A DNA stretch of 64,000 nt from DATIYF01 sp035517775 (GTDB lineage Bacteria > Acidobacteriota > Terriglobia > Terriglobales > Acidobacteriaceae): positions 1 through 64,000 of the forward strand of contig DATIYF010000026.1 in the NCBI GenBank assembly GCA_035517775.1, read 5' to 3'. Both the position numbers and the translations under genes were made by a program. The notes beneath the pieces were generated by a model. The model was given only the letters and a program-made list of their open reading frames with translations, was not told the origin of the DNA and did no database searches. Position 1 is the first letter of the stretch; every line of letters starts with the position of its first letter. Positions 51,487 through 60,820 of this stretch are shown here, one piece after another.

Positions 51487-51760
51487 ATGGTCGAGGCTAC
51501 GATGCCTGCCGGGCCGGGCTGGTTGGTGAAGCCGCCGAGAAGAACGATTGAACCACGAAGAACACGAAGTTGCACGAAGGAAGGCAGAGTTTTAAACCGG
51601 CGAGAGCGCGCAGGGCCGCCGCGAAAAGCGATTCAACCATGAAGGGCACGAAGTCACGCGAAGGATTGGAGGGAATGACTGAATTGTCGAGGGACTGCCG
51701 CCATCTTCACCCCTGGCTCCGCCTGCTACAATGCCGCGAACTACGGGGAGGAGATTCGGC
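51487..51760. repeat. Intergenic ACCACGAAG-type repeats before the symporter pair
   Basis: Two members of the dispersed family: AACCACGAAGAACACGAAG (51551-51569) with GCACGAAGG, and TTCAACCATGAAGGGCACG (from 51632) with CACGCGAAGG. No gene is supported here. Confidence 0.6.
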
Positions 51761-51991
51761 GTGAAACGTCCATCGCTGGCAGCCGTTCTCCTGGGTTTGA
51801 TTCCGTTTACCGCGGTTTGCTTCACCGTTGGGTTGTGGGACCGGGTGTATCCCATGGTCCTGGGCCTGCCCTTCAACTTCTTCTGGCTGATTTTATGGCT
51901 GTTCCTCACTCCGTTGTGCCTGTGGGGAGCGTACCGGCTGGAAGAGCCCCGCGCTGAGGGAGACCATCACAAAGAGGGCGGTGGAGATTGA
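51761..51991 (+). CDS. DUF3311-like small membrane protein, symporter partner
   Basis: A 76-residue protein with two hydrophobic helices (LAAVLLGLIPFTAVCFTVGLW and NFFWLILWLFLTPLCLWG, with the linking GLPFNFFW) and a polar C-terminus (EGDHHKEGG). Small proteins of this type are regularly encoded beside sodium:solute symporters and probably act as a subunit. GTG 51761 is chosen because GGGGAGGA lies 7 bases upstream. Its stop overlaps the TTG start of the symporter by 2 bases, so translation is likely coupled. Confidence 0.75.
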   Translation: MKRPSLAAVLLGLIPFTAVCFTVGLWDRVYPMVLGLPFNFFWLILWLFLTPLCLWGAYRLEEPRAEGDHHKEGGGD

Positions 51992-53466
51992 GTCCCAGCC
52001 TGGTGGCGCTGGCGGTGATCTCGGCCGTGGTGGCGATCGGGTCATTTGTGGGCTTTCTGGCGCGATTTCATCACAAGATGGACCTGGAGCAGTGGACCGT
52101 GGGGGGCCGGGGGTTTGGCCTGCTGCTGGTATGGCTGCTCATGGCGGGCGAGATTTACACCATCTTCACCTTCCTGGGAGCGAGCGGCTGGGCTTATTCA
52201 AGAGGCGGACCGGTTTTATACATTCTGGGCTATCTTCCGCTGGGCTATGTGATTTCCTTCTACATCCTGCCGCCGCTGTGGGAGATCGGGCGCAAGCACC
52301 GGCTGCAGACGCAGGCGGATTTTTTTCAGGTGCGCTATGGCAGCACCTACTTGAGCGCCTTTGTGGCGCTGGTGGGAGTGGTGTGCCTTATTCCGTATTT
52401 GCAGATTCAACTCACGGGCCTGGGTCTGATCGTGGAAGTGGCCAGCTATGGAGGCATCCATCGGACCCCGGCGATGGTTGTCGCCTTCGGTCTGGTTGCG
52501 GCCTTCGTATTCGTCAGCGGGGTGCGGGGCGTGGCGTGGGTGAGCATCATAAAGGACGCTCTGCTGCTGTTTGTCGCGGTGTTTATCGGGATCGCGGTGC
52601 CGCGCATTTATTTCCGCGGCATCGGTCCCATGTTTGCCGCTCTAGTGCGGGTAAAACCGAACCATCTGGTGATGCCGGGAGCCACCAAAGACTTAGGGCA
52701 CGCATGGTACATCTCGAGCGTTCTGATCGTGGCCATGGGCTTTTATATGTGGCCGCAATTTTTCGGGGCCTGCTTTACCGCCCGCAGCGGAAAAGTTTTG
52801 CGGCGGAACGCGGTCATTATGCCGATTTACGTAATCACGATGCCACTGATGTTTATTGTGGGCTTCACCGCGCTTCTGGTTCTGCCCGGACTGAGCAACG
52901 GCGACCTCTCATTGCTGGCGATTGCGCGGAAGACGTTCCCGGCGTGGTTTCTGGGGGTGATCGGGGGCGCGGGGGCGCTGACGGCGATGGTGGCAGCGGC
53001 CATTCAACTTCTTACCGGAGCGATGCTGTATGCCAAGAACCTGTTTCGGCCCATCCTGGCGCCCGGCATGACCGACCAGCAAGTGGCGCGGCTGGCCCGG
53101 ATCATGGTAGTGGCGCTTACCCTGGGGGCTTTGTCGCTTGCAATTTACAGCTCCATGAGCCTGGTCTCGCTGTTTTTGGTGGGAGTTGCCGGGGTGGCGC
53201 AGTTTTTCCCGGGAGTGACGCTGGGTTTGTTCTCCCGGCGGGTTACGATGCCCGCGGTTTTCGCGGGCATGGCTACGGGCATTGCCATCACAGTGCTTCT
53301 GATCCTCAGCGGGCGCGACCCTTACCACGGCCTGAACGCGGGTTTTATCGCGCTGTGCTTCAATTTTGCCGTCACCGGGGTGGTCAGCGTGCTGACGCCG
53401 GCGCCGGTGGCGGGCTTTGACGAGAGCCTTCCGGCTTCTCCGATTTCTCAGACGGGAAAAGCCTGA
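51988..53466 (+). CDS. Sodium:solute symporter (SSS family)
   Basis: A 492-residue integral membrane protein with about 13 hydrophobic helices. The N-terminal part has GWAYSRGGPVLYILGYLPLGYV and QADFFQVRYGSTYLSAFVAL, typical of SSS proteins, and residues about 290-340 hold GFTALLVLPGLSNGDLS and GAGALTAMVAAAIQLLTGA. The family imports monocarboxylates, amino acids or sugars with Na+; the substrate is unknown. The probable start is TTG 51988, overlapping the preceding small membrane protein gene. Confidence 0.85.
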   Translation: MSPSLVALAVISAVVAIGSFVGFLARFHHKMDLEQWTVGGRGFGLLLVWLLMAGEIYTIFTFLGASGWAYSRGGPVLYILGYLPLGYVISFYILPPLWEIGRKHRLQTQADFFQVRYGSTYLSAFVALVGVVCLIPYLQIQLTGLGLIVEVASYGGIHRTPAMVVAFGLVAAFVFVSGVRGVAWVSIIKDALLLFVAVFIGIAVPRIYFRGIGPMFAALVRVKPNHLVMPGATKDLGHAWYISSVLIVAMGFYMWPQFFGACFTARSGKVLRRNAVIMPIYVITMPLMFIVGFTALLVLPGLSNGDLSLLAIARKTFPAWFLGVIGGAGALTAMVAAAIQLLTGAMLYAKNLFRPILAPGMTDQQVARLARIMVVALTLGALSLAIYSSMSLVSLFLVGVAGVAQFFPGVTLGLFSRRVTMPAVFAGMATGIAITVLLILSGRDPYHGLNAGFIALCFNFAVTGVVSVLTPAPVAGFDESLPASPISQTGKA

Positions 53467-53525
53467 CCGCACAGTGACGGCGGATGGGCGCCGGCAAACG
53501 CGGTGCTACACTACGCCTCGTTGCT

Positions 53526-54341
53526 ATGGCGGCGCCGCAAGCAGATTCCACGGGAAGGATTGTGCGCTTCGGCGTGTATGAAGTGGACCTTGCCACCGGG
53601 GAGCTGCGCCGGCAAGGGGCGCGGGTGCGCTTGCAGGAGCAGCCGTTTCAGGTGCTGGCGCTTCTGCTGGAGCGGCCCGGCGAGGTGGTGACGCGGGAGG
53701 AATTGCGGCAGAAGCTGTGGGCGGCCGATACTTTCGTTGATTTCGACCATAGCCTGAACACCGCGGTGAATAAGCTGCGGGAGGCGCTGCGGGATTCCGC
53801 GGCCAGCCCGCGTTATGTTGAGACGGTGGCGCGGAGAGGCTATCGCTTTCTGGCTCCGGTGGGGGCGGTTTCGGCAGGCGCAGCCCCTGGCAGTGAATCA
53901 GCCACACTACATGAGGACTTAGCCCTCCCCCGGCCGCGCCGGAGCCTGACCCGAGGGCTGTTCTGCCTGATTCAGATCATGTATTTGAGTTTCTATCTCG
54001 CGGCGCTGTTTCATTTGCGTGAAATTGATGCGATCGCCGGAAGTTTTCTGCCCGGCTGGGGAGCGGTGGCGATTTTCAGCGCGGTGCTGATCACGGCGGG
54101 GGTTGGGCTTCCCTTGCGCTGCTATCTGCTCTCGGCGGTGGCATTTGATTATCAGCGGCTGGGGGAAAAATTCCGCAAGATATTTGCTGGAGTTCTGGTG
54201 CTCGACCAGCTGTGGGCGATCACACCGTTTCTGCTGATGCAGAAGATTGGCTTTGGAGCGGCGTTCGGGGCTACGGCCCTGCTGCTCTACGTGCCCTTCT
54301 CGGAGCGGACGCTGCTGCGCATGGCGTACTCCGGGTGGTAA
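53526..54341 (+). CDS. CadC-like membrane-anchored winged-helix regulator
   Basis: A 271-residue protein. Residues about 12-110 are an OmpR-type winged helix (FGVYEVDLATGELRRQGARV, REELRQKLWAADTFVDFDHS, VNKLREALRDSA, YVETVARRGYRFLAPV). After a short linker come about four hydrophobic helices (residues about 145-255), with no long periplasmic domain. That differs from CadC (one helix plus a large sensor) and suggests a membrane-embedded sensor or a simple anchor. The target genes are unknown; the adjacent symporter and M13 peptidase genes are candidates. ATG 53526 fits; the frame is open 14 codons further upstream. Confidence 0.8.
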   Translation: MAAPQADSTGRIVRFGVYEVDLATGELRRQGARVRLQEQPFQVLALLLERPGEVVTREELRQKLWAADTFVDFDHSLNTAVNKLREALRDSAASPRYVETVARRGYRFLAPVGAVSAGAAPGSESATLHEDLALPRPRRSLTRGLFCLIQIMYLSFYLAALFHLREIDAIAGSFLPGWGAVAIFSAVLITAGVGLPLRCYLLSAVAFDYQRLGEKFRKIFAGVLVLDQLWAITPFLLMQKIGFGAAFGATALLLYVPFSERTLLRMAYSGW

Positions 54342-54392
54342 GGCAGGCGCTCGATTCCAGTTCTCAGTAGCCGGTTCTCGCTTCTCAGAGTT

Positions 54393-56414
54393 ATGGCCAC
54401 GTTCATTCGAAGAATTTCCTGGGCTGCTTTCTTCTGGCTGGCGCTGTGCGCGGCCGGGCCCGGTCAAACACACCAGCCCGTGCTGGATGTTGCCTCGATG
54501 GACAAGAGCGTGGACCCCTGCGTGGATTTCTACACTTACTCATGTGGCGGCTGGATCAAGAAGAACCCGATTCCGCCCGACCAGATCAGCTGGAGCGTTT
54601 CTTCCAAGCTGGAAGATGAGAACAAGCTGGTTCTGCGCGAGATTCTGGAGCGGGCGGCCAAACCCTCGCCCGGCCGCAGCTCGATAGAGCAGAAGATTGG
54701 CGACTACTACGCGGCCTGCATGGATGAGAAAGCCATTGACGCCGCCGGCGCGCAGCCGCTGGCAAGCGGGTTGAAGGAGATTGCCGCCTTGCGATCGAAA
54801 GATCAGATGGCGGTAGTGGCGGCCTCTATGACTTACGAGAATGTGATTTTTCGCTTCCGCCCGGACCAGGACTTCAAAGACTCAAGCCAGATGATCGCCG
54901 AGGTGGACCAGGGCGGACTGGGCTTGCCCGACCGCGAATATTACCTGCAGCCCAATTCGAAGATGAGAGCGGTACGCCAGGCCTATGAAGCGCATGTGCG
55001 CAAGATGTTTGAGCTGATCGGTGACGCCCCGGGGCAGGCCCGGCAGGAAGCGAAGACGGTGTTGCGCATTGAAACGGCGCTGGCCAAAGGCTCTATGCCG
55101 CGCGTGGACCGGCGCGATCCGCAGAAGCTTTACCACAAGATGAGCCGCCCGGAATTCGAGGCGATAGTCCCGAATTTTCAGTGGAATGCATACTTCGCGC
55201 ATGTGGGCATGGACGGGCTGCAATCGCTCAATGTGAGGACCCCGGAGTTCTTCAAAGCAATGAACAGAGAGCTGGCGAAAGAGAAGCTGGCGAACTGGAA
55301 GTCGTATTTGCGCTGGCGCCTGGTGCATGCCGATGCGGAGTTTCTTTCGAAGCCGTTCGTAAATGAGAGCTTCGATTTTTACGGCAGGACGTTGCTCGGC
55401 GCCGAGCAGCTCGAGCCGCGCTGGAAGCGTTGCGTGGACTATGTGGATAACGATCTGGGCGAAGCCCTGGGGCAGGCCTACGTGGAGCGGACCTTCAGCC
55501 CGCAGGCCAAGCAGCGGGCAATGCAGATGGTGAAGCAGATCGAGGGTGCCATGCAGAGCGAGATTGAATCGCTTCCCTGGATGTCAGCCTCAACCAAGCA
55601 ACAGGCGGTGGCCAAGCTGCACGCCGTGGCCAACAAGGTGGGATATCCCGACCAGTGGCGCGACTACAGCGCGCTGAACATTTCGCGCGAGGACGAACTG
55701 GGCAACGTGCTGCGGGCGCGGCAATTCGAGTTTCACCGGCAGCTGGCGAAGATCGGCCAGCCGGTGGACCGGGGCGAGTGGGAGATGACGCCGCCCACGG
55801 TGAATGCCTACTACGATCCGCAGATGAACGACATCAATTTCCCCGCTGGAATTCTGCAGCCGCCGCTTTTCGACATGGAGTCCGATGACGCTCCCAACTA
55901 TGGCGATACGGGAGCGACGATTGGGCATGAACTGACCCACGGCTTCGATGACGAGGGGCGGCAGTTCGACGGGCGCGGCGACCTGCGCGACTGGTGGACG
56001 GCCGAGGATGCCAAGCGGTTCAAAGAACGCGCCAGCTGCGTAGAAGAGCAGTATTCACAGTACACGTTCGTGGACCACATCAAAGTGAACGGCCAGCTTA
56101 CACTGGGCGAGAACGTCGCCGACCTGGGCGGCATATCGCTGGCTTATATGGCCTGGCAGCATCAGGCCAGGGGAGAAAAGCTGGAGCCGATCGAAGGTTT
56201 CACTCCGCAGCAGCGCTTCTTCATTGGCTACGGCCAGGGTTGGTGCTCCACCACCCGTGATGAGACCAAGCGGATGTGGGCCACCATGGACCCGCACTCC
56301 CCGGATGGGTTGCGGGTGAATGGCGTAGTTTCCAACCTGCCGGAATTTCAGCAGGCCTTTCACTGCAAGGCGGGATCGCCGATGGTGCGCAAGCAACCCT
56401 GCCGCGTGTGGTAG
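54393..56414 (+). CDS. Exported M13-family (neprilysin/PepO-like) metallopeptidase
   Basis: A 673-residue zinc endopeptidase with signal peptide (RRISWAAFFWLALCAAGPGQ). The M13 N-terminal domain (VDPCVDFYTYSCGGW) precedes the catalytic domain, with NAYYDPQMNDINFPAGILQPP, zinc-binding H512 and H516 with catalytic E513 (IGHELTHGFDDEG), third ligand E573 (ENVADLGG) and the C-terminal PHSPDGLRVNGVVSNLPEF. Such enzymes cleave oligopeptides in the periplasm or outside. The length is normal for the family. The upstream gap carries the CTCAGTAGCC-type repeat. Confidence 0.93.
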   Translation: MATFIRRISWAAFFWLALCAAGPGQTHQPVLDVASMDKSVDPCVDFYTYSCGGWIKKNPIPPDQISWSVSSKLEDENKLVLREILERAAKPSPGRSSIEQKIGDYYAACMDEKAIDAAGAQPLASGLKEIAALRSKDQMAVVAASMTYENVIFRFRPDQDFKDSSQMIAEVDQGGLGLPDREYYLQPNSKMRAVRQAYEAHVRKMFELIGDAPGQARQEAKTVLRIETALAKGSMPRVDRRDPQKLYHKMSRPEFEAIVPNFQWNAYFAHVGMDGLQSLNVRTPEFFKAMNRELAKEKLANWKSYLRWRLVHADAEFLSKPFVNESFDFYGRTLLGAEQLEPRWKRCVDYVDNDLGEALGQAYVERTFSPQAKQRAMQMVKQIEGAMQSEIESLPWMSASTKQQAVAKLHAVANKVGYPDQWRDYSALNISREDELGNVLRARQFEFHRQLAKIGQPVDRGEWEMTPPTVNAYYDPQMNDINFPAGILQPPLFDMESDDAPNYGDTGATIGHELTHGFDDEGRQFDGRGDLRDWWTAEDAKRFKERASCVEEQYSQYTFVDHIKVNGQLTLGENVADLGGISLAYMAWQHQARGEKLEPIEGFTPQQRFFIGYGQGWCSTTRDETKRMWATMDPHSPDGLRVNGVVSNLPEFQQAFHCKAGSPMVRKQPCRVW

Positions 56415-56432
56415 AGCTGGCGATGCCCGCTC

Positions 56433-57512
56433 TTAAAATATTTTCATGCGGATGGTCAGATATTTCTTGGGGTCTTCGCGGATGGCCTTGACCAGCTCGC
56501 GGCCCTCCAGAAGCATCTGGTTGGCATTGTTGTAGAGCGCAGGATCCTGCAACAGCTTGCCGAAGGTGCCCTGCCCGGCGGCGAGTTTGTCGCTGAGGTC
56601 GGAGAGTTTGTTGACCGTATTCTGCAGCTTGTTGGCGAATTCCTGGTCTTTGGCAAATTTGCCCAGCGCGCCCTTACCGGCATCGATGTCTTCGGTCAGC
56701 TGCTTGACGTTGGCGATGGTCTGGTTGGCGTTGTTGTAGAGCGTGGGGTCTTTCAAAAGCTTGCCCGCGGTGCCTTTGCCGGCGTTGAGATCGTCAATCA
56801 GCGAGTTGATCTTGTCCACGCTGGCGTTCACCTTGCGGTAGAGCTCGTCATCGGATACCAACTTGCCCAGCGTGCCCTGGCCCTGGGTCACCTGATTGAC
56901 CAGGCCCTGAAATTCGTTGACCGTGGCATTCAGCCGGTTGTAGAGCGTGGGATCGTAAATCAGCTTGCCGACCGAGCCGTTGCCGCTTTCCACGAAGGCG
57001 ATTATGCGGTCGAGGCGCTTGATCAGAGCGTCCATGTTCTGCAGAGTGCCCTGGCCGGCGCGCACCATGTCAGAGAAATCGGGCACTTCGCGGCTGGGCA
57101 GCACGTCGCCATCCTCGGCCTGCGGCCCGTTGGCCTGCGAGCTGTCAATATCAATGTAGGTTTCGCCCAGCACGCCGGCGGTGGAGAGCAAGGTCATGGA
57201 ATTTTTGCGCAGGCCGAAGCGGAAGCGGGTGTTGACTTTCATCAAGACCAGCACCGGCGTAAGGCGTTTATCGGGATCGGAGACGACCCGAATCTGGGTG
57301 ACGTTGCCGATATCCACGCCATCCAGGCGAACGGGCGCGCCTACGCGCAGGCCGCTGGCGTTATCGAAATAAGATTTCAGAATGATTTTCTTGCTGAAGA
57401 AGCCGCCGGTCTCATTCATGAGGAAGATCAGGATGGCAAGCGTAATGCTGGCCACGACCACGGTCAGCCCGACCTTCAGTTGAGACCACTTCAACTGCTT
57501 CTGGCTAGGCAC
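56433..57512 (-). CDS. MCE-domain (MlaD-like) lipid-binding protein with five 34-residue repeats
   Basis: A 359-residue protein with one N-terminal membrane helix (VGLTVVVASITLAILIFLM) and an MCE domain (about residues 35-130, VRLDGVDIGNVTQIRV). The domain shuttles phospholipids between membranes in Mla/Yeb systems. The remaining half is five tandem 34-residue repeats, each starting GxxGKL and ending N/GxGxQ/K (positions 56469-56978). They are predicted helical and could form a long needle or tunnel. GTG 57512, 5 bases after GGAGAAGAC, is the likely start. No MlaE/MlaF transporter genes are next to it. Confidence 0.87.
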   Translation of the reverse strand: MPSQKQLKWSQLKVGLTVVVASITLAILIFLMNETGGFFSKKIILKSYFDNASGLRVGAPVRLDGVDIGNVTQIRVVSDPDKRLTPVLVLMKVNTRFRFGLRKNSMTLLSTAGVLGETYIDIDSSQANGPQAEDGDVLPSREVPDFSDMVRAGQGTLQNMDALIKRLDRIIAFVESGNGSVGKLIYDPTLYNRLNATVNEFQGLVNQVTQGQGTLGKLVSDDELYRKVNASVDKINSLIDDLNAGKGTAGKLLKDPTLYNNANQTIANVKQLTEDIDAGKGALGKFAKDQEFANKLQNTVNKLSDLSDKLAAGQGTFGKLLQDPALYNNANQMLLEGRELVKAIREDPKKYLTIRMKIF

Positions 57513-57609
57513 GTCTTCTCCCAAGCGACATCATCAAACCGCAGCCTTGCATCGTGGAGCGCGATGACCCGAGAGCTCAAGGAATCATAACAGAGGGTCA
57601 GGCCGGCGT

Positions 57610-60030
57610 TCACAGCGCAACCTCGCGCGAGCGCACAGCGCCGGCCAGCAAAAGCGCGGCCAGGTAGGCCGCGCCCCCGCACGCCAGCGTGACGTTGAGA
57701 CCAAACTGAATGGCAATCACAATGGCCAGCACCGACCCGAGCACGCTGGAGGCAGCGTTCATGGCCCAGGCCCACTCCACGGCGTTACTTTCCGGCTTTC
57801 GCTGGCTCAGCCCGGAAAACTCAGGTGCGGGAAGGCTGGCCAGCGCCCGCAAGCCGGTGGGGAAAGGCATGCCCATGGCGAAGCCCAAGGGAACCAGCAG
57901 GGCTCCGCTGACGAGCAACTTTGCCGCGAAGGGCAACCCCATAAGAGCGTTCAGCAACGCGGGCAGAACGAATACATAAAGCAGAAGCGCGGCGATGATC
58001 AACAGCAGGGGCAGACGAGGGCTGCCTTTTTCGCCCAGCCATGCGCGCGAAGCCAGGCTACCCGCGCCGCTCGAAAGCAGCAGCAGAAAGACCACGACCG
58101 TCAAGGCGTAGGTGGGATGCCCCAGAAACAGTACAAAGCGCTGGATGAACGCAATCTCAACGATGATGTAGCCGAGCCCCACTGCGATGAAATAAAGCAG
58201 GGAGCGGGCGCGTTTGTGAGCTCCGCCGGCGCCCACTGCCAGAGGCAGAATCAGGAAAGCGAGTACGGCGGCAAGGGAGATAATCAACACCATCCCCAGA
58301 ACGGCTACGCCCAAATTCACTTTCCAGTCAATTCCCTCTTCTTCCAATCCGCCGAGGTGAAGAAATTGGCCGAGCTTAAGAGTGAAAAAGAAGAAAGGAG
58401 AGTCGTCATCCACCGGGGCGACGTTATAGGCATAGGAGCGGGCGAAGGCATAGGGATCATTGCTGGCAATCAGCGCCGAGAAGGGATTGTTGCCGGGAGC
58501 CGAGGGCAGATACAGAGCGTCCAGCTCCGGATATTGGCCCAGGTGGCGGCGGACCGCGGCCTCTTCCTCGCCGGTGAAGGCGCTCTTTTTGGCCAGCACC
58601 ACGACGGGGATGCCGTCTTCATCCAGGTCGCCTTCAGAAACCACGATGAAGTTTTTGGCCGGGTTGCGGACGCCGAGCCGGTGCAGAGCCTCCAGGGCGA
58701 CGGAGACCACGCGCAGCGCTTCGCGGGGCCGCTGGAACTCCCAGCGGGTAATGGCGATCATTCCATCGGGCTTCAGGTGGTCGAAATATTCTTCAAAGGC
58801 CTCGATGGTATAGAGGCTGTTCTCGCTGAGGGCAAAAGCGCCCGCCGCAGTCGAAGCCCAGGTATCCACCAGCGTCATCTGCACCACGTCGTACTTCTGC
58901 CGGGCATTGCGCACGAAGGAGCGGCCATCGGTGACGTGGATGTGCACTTCGGGGCGCTGATAAAGATGATAGGAATAATCGGCATAGCGCCCGCGCATGA
59001 TGGTGTTGGCGATGATGGGATTGATTTCGATGCCGGTGACGTTGGGGCTGCCGTTCGCCACGGCGCGGAGCACGTCCACGCCGCCGCCGGGGCCGATAAT
59101 GGCGTAGTCTCCGTGCGGCCGCAGCACGTTGGCCAGGGCGGGAGGCGCCGACATCAGGTTGTGCTCCCACACCGTGCCACGCCATTGGTGCGGATCGGCG
59201 TTCATGATGTAGGTGGAGGCGTCGGCGTCAATCACCACGGCCTTCGCGCCTCCCTGGCGGTCCACCTCCACGCGCGAAATGGCGTTCCAGCGGGCGAACT
59301 CCACCCAGGAAGGATCACGGAATTCGCCTTTGGCATAAATCACGTCGGCGAGCTTGCCGGAGTGGTTCAGCCCGATCAGCAGCAAGAAAATGCCGAGCAG
59401 CCCGAGGCCAAGCCGGCGCGGCAGGGACCCGCCCGCCCAGACCGCCCCCGCCGCGGCCGCCGCCACCGCCGAAAACAGAATGGCATTCGGCCCGCCGAGA
59501 AAGTTGAGCAGAGGCACGACCGCCAGACAGGCGAGAGCGCCACCGGTCAGATCTGCGCCATAGAGGCGGGGAATCTGCCTGGCCTCGCGGGCGAAGATTA
59601 CGGAAAACTGCAGCCCGGTGAGAAAGAAGGGAACCGCCGAAGCTACATACATGGCCGTGAGCCGCAGGAAGTTGGCTCGCGAAAGCTCCAGCGAGACGGG
59701 AACGTGGAGCACAACTTCGAGCGCCAGGGGAATCGAGATGGCATTTAGCAGGCAAAGATAGGCGGCGAGGGCACGCGTCCCAAGCCGCGCCAGCCGGCGC
59801 TTCCACAGATAAGCAAAAACTCCGCCCGCGCCCAGGCCAAGCAAGGCGATGGAAATGGCGAGAAAGGCGAAGTGATAGAAGAGCACGACCGAGAACAGCC
59901 GGGTGAGGGCCAGCTCCAGCAGCAACGCGGAGAAACTGTTCAGAGCGATGCCGGCGAGCATGGTTCGCTGCCAGAGCGAATCCTTGACTGGAAGCGGCAC
60001 TGCGGGGGCGGCGACGGTCATCTGGGCCAT
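57610..60030 (-). CDS. Membrane-embedded spermidine-synthase-like protein
   Basis: An 806-residue protein in three parts. About seven hydrophobic helices lead (residues 20-225), then a cytosolic Rossmann-type methyltransferase/spermidine-synthase-like domain (about 235-560, with IGPGGGVDVLRAVANG and VTGIEINPII), then a further group of helices (about 570-800). The Gly-rich motif and the acidic residue after it would bind a decarboxylated SAM-like cofactor. Polyamine synthesis is possible but unproven; in related proteins the substrate is unknown. Upstream are DoxX and kaiC on the other strand. Long plus-strand frames over it are antisense. Confidence 0.82.
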   Translation of the reverse strand: MAQMTVAAPAVPLPVKDSLWQRTMLAGIALNSFSALLLELALTRLFSVVLFYHFAFLAISIALLGLGAGGVFAYLWKRRLARLGTRALAAYLCLLNAISIPLALEVVLHVPVSLELSRANFLRLTAMYVASAVPFFLTGLQFSVIFAREARQIPRLYGADLTGGALACLAVVPLLNFLGGPNAILFSAVAAAAAGAVWAGGSLPRRLGLGLLGIFLLLIGLNHSGKLADVIYAKGEFRDPSWVEFARWNAISRVEVDRQGGAKAVVIDADASTYIMNADPHQWRGTVWEHNLMSAPPALANVLRPHGDYAIIGPGGGVDVLRAVANGSPNVTGIEINPIIANTIMRGRYADYSYHLYQRPEVHIHVTDGRSFVRNARQKYDVVQMTLVDTWASTAAGAFALSENSLYTIEAFEEYFDHLKPDGMIAITRWEFQRPREALRVVSVALEALHRLGVRNPAKNFIVVSEGDLDEDGIPVVVLAKKSAFTGEEEAAVRRHLGQYPELDALYLPSAPGNNPFSALIASNDPYAFARSYAYNVAPVDDDSPFFFFTLKLGQFLHLGGLEEEGIDWKVNLGVAVLGMVLIISLAAVLAFLILPLAVGAGGAHKRARSLLYFIAVGLGYIIVEIAFIQRFVLFLGHPTYALTVVVFLLLLSSGAGSLASRAWLGEKGSPRLPLLLIIAALLLYVFVLPALLNALMGLPFAAKLLVSGALLVPLGFAMGMPFPTGLRALASLPAPEFSGLSQRKPESNAVEWAWAMNAASSVLGSVLAIVIAIQFGLNVTLACGGAAYLAALLLAGAVRSREVAL

Positions 60031-60181
60031 GGGCGTGTGAGATGCGAGTGCGACAGTCTAACAGAGGAATCTCAGTTTCTCTTTTCCCATTCGCAGGCTC
60101 GCCGCCTACGACAATAAATGCCTGCTGACCGGGAACGTTCGCTCAAGCCTCAGAATCGAAGCACGGTTGAGGGAGAGAACC

Positions 60182-60628
60182 ATGCGAGCGCCATTTCTGC
60201 TGGGCCGCCTGCTCTTTGGCGGATATTTCCTGTACAACGGCATTCACCATTTCCGGCAGAGGCGCGAACTGGCCGGTTACGCCGCTTCGAAGAAGGTGCC
60301 CGCGCCAGACACCGCGGTCGAGATCACCGGGGCGTTGCTGGTGGCAGGCGGCGCGAGCATTTTATTGGGGGTGAAGCCGAAACTTGGCACGCTTGCGATT
60401 ATGGGATTTCTGGGGACGGTTTCTCCCATCATGCACGATTTCTGGACACATGCAGACCCGGAAGAGCGCACGCACGAGATGATCAACTTCACCAAGAACA
60501 TGGCTTTGCTGGGCGGCGCCCTGGCGCTGATGGGAGTGGAAGAGCCCTGGCCGGCGAGCGTGCCTATCGCTCAGCCCAACCCGGCGAAAGGCGCGATCAA
60601 ATCTCTCGAGAACAAGGCCGCAGCCTAA
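60182..60628 (+). CDS. DoxX-family membrane protein
   Basis: A 148-residue protein with four hydrophobic helices typical of DoxX: RAPFLLGRLLFGGYFLYNGIHHF, AVEITGALLVAGGASILLG, GTLAIMGFLGTVSPIMHDFW and MALLGGALALMG. ATG 60182 follows GGGAGAGAACC, a good ribosome binding site. DoxX proteins are linked to respiratory or redox-stress functions, but no catalytic residues can be assigned here. It stands between the spermidine-synthase-like gene (divergent) and kaiC. Confidence 0.85.
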   Translation: MRAPFLLGRLLFGGYFLYNGIHHFRQRRELAGYAASKKVPAPDTAVEITGALLVAGGASILLGVKPKLGTLAIMGFLGTVSPIMHDFWTHADPEERTHEMINFTKNMALLGGALALMGVEEPWPASVPIAQPNPAKGAIKSLENKAAA

Positions 60629-60739
60629 GCCAAATTCCGCCCGGAACTGATTTTTGCCCGCCGCCAAATCTACGGCTGGGGCGTCTTCGCTTTACCCTTC
60701 TTTACAAGGCCGGATGGCGTCTTTTGGCGCACGTTGCCT

Positions 60740-60745
60740 TATAAT
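60740..60745 (+). promoter_or_regulatory. Possible -10 element of the kaiC operon
   Basis: A perfect TATAAT, 75 bases before ATG 60821; a second weaker TATACT lies at about 60754. No clear -35 is visible. If used, the leader would be about 65-70 bases. Confidence 0.35.
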
Positions 60746-60820
60746 GCCCGCACTATACTGTGGCCAGTCTTGGCATCCACCAGGGCCGGACACTCCAAAG
60801 TCAGACTGCAGCAATTATCC

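Noticed and set aside
58117..59748. 543-residue plus-strand frame over the spermidine-synthase-like gene
   Set aside because: Antisense shadow; Gly/His/Arg-rich without any domain.
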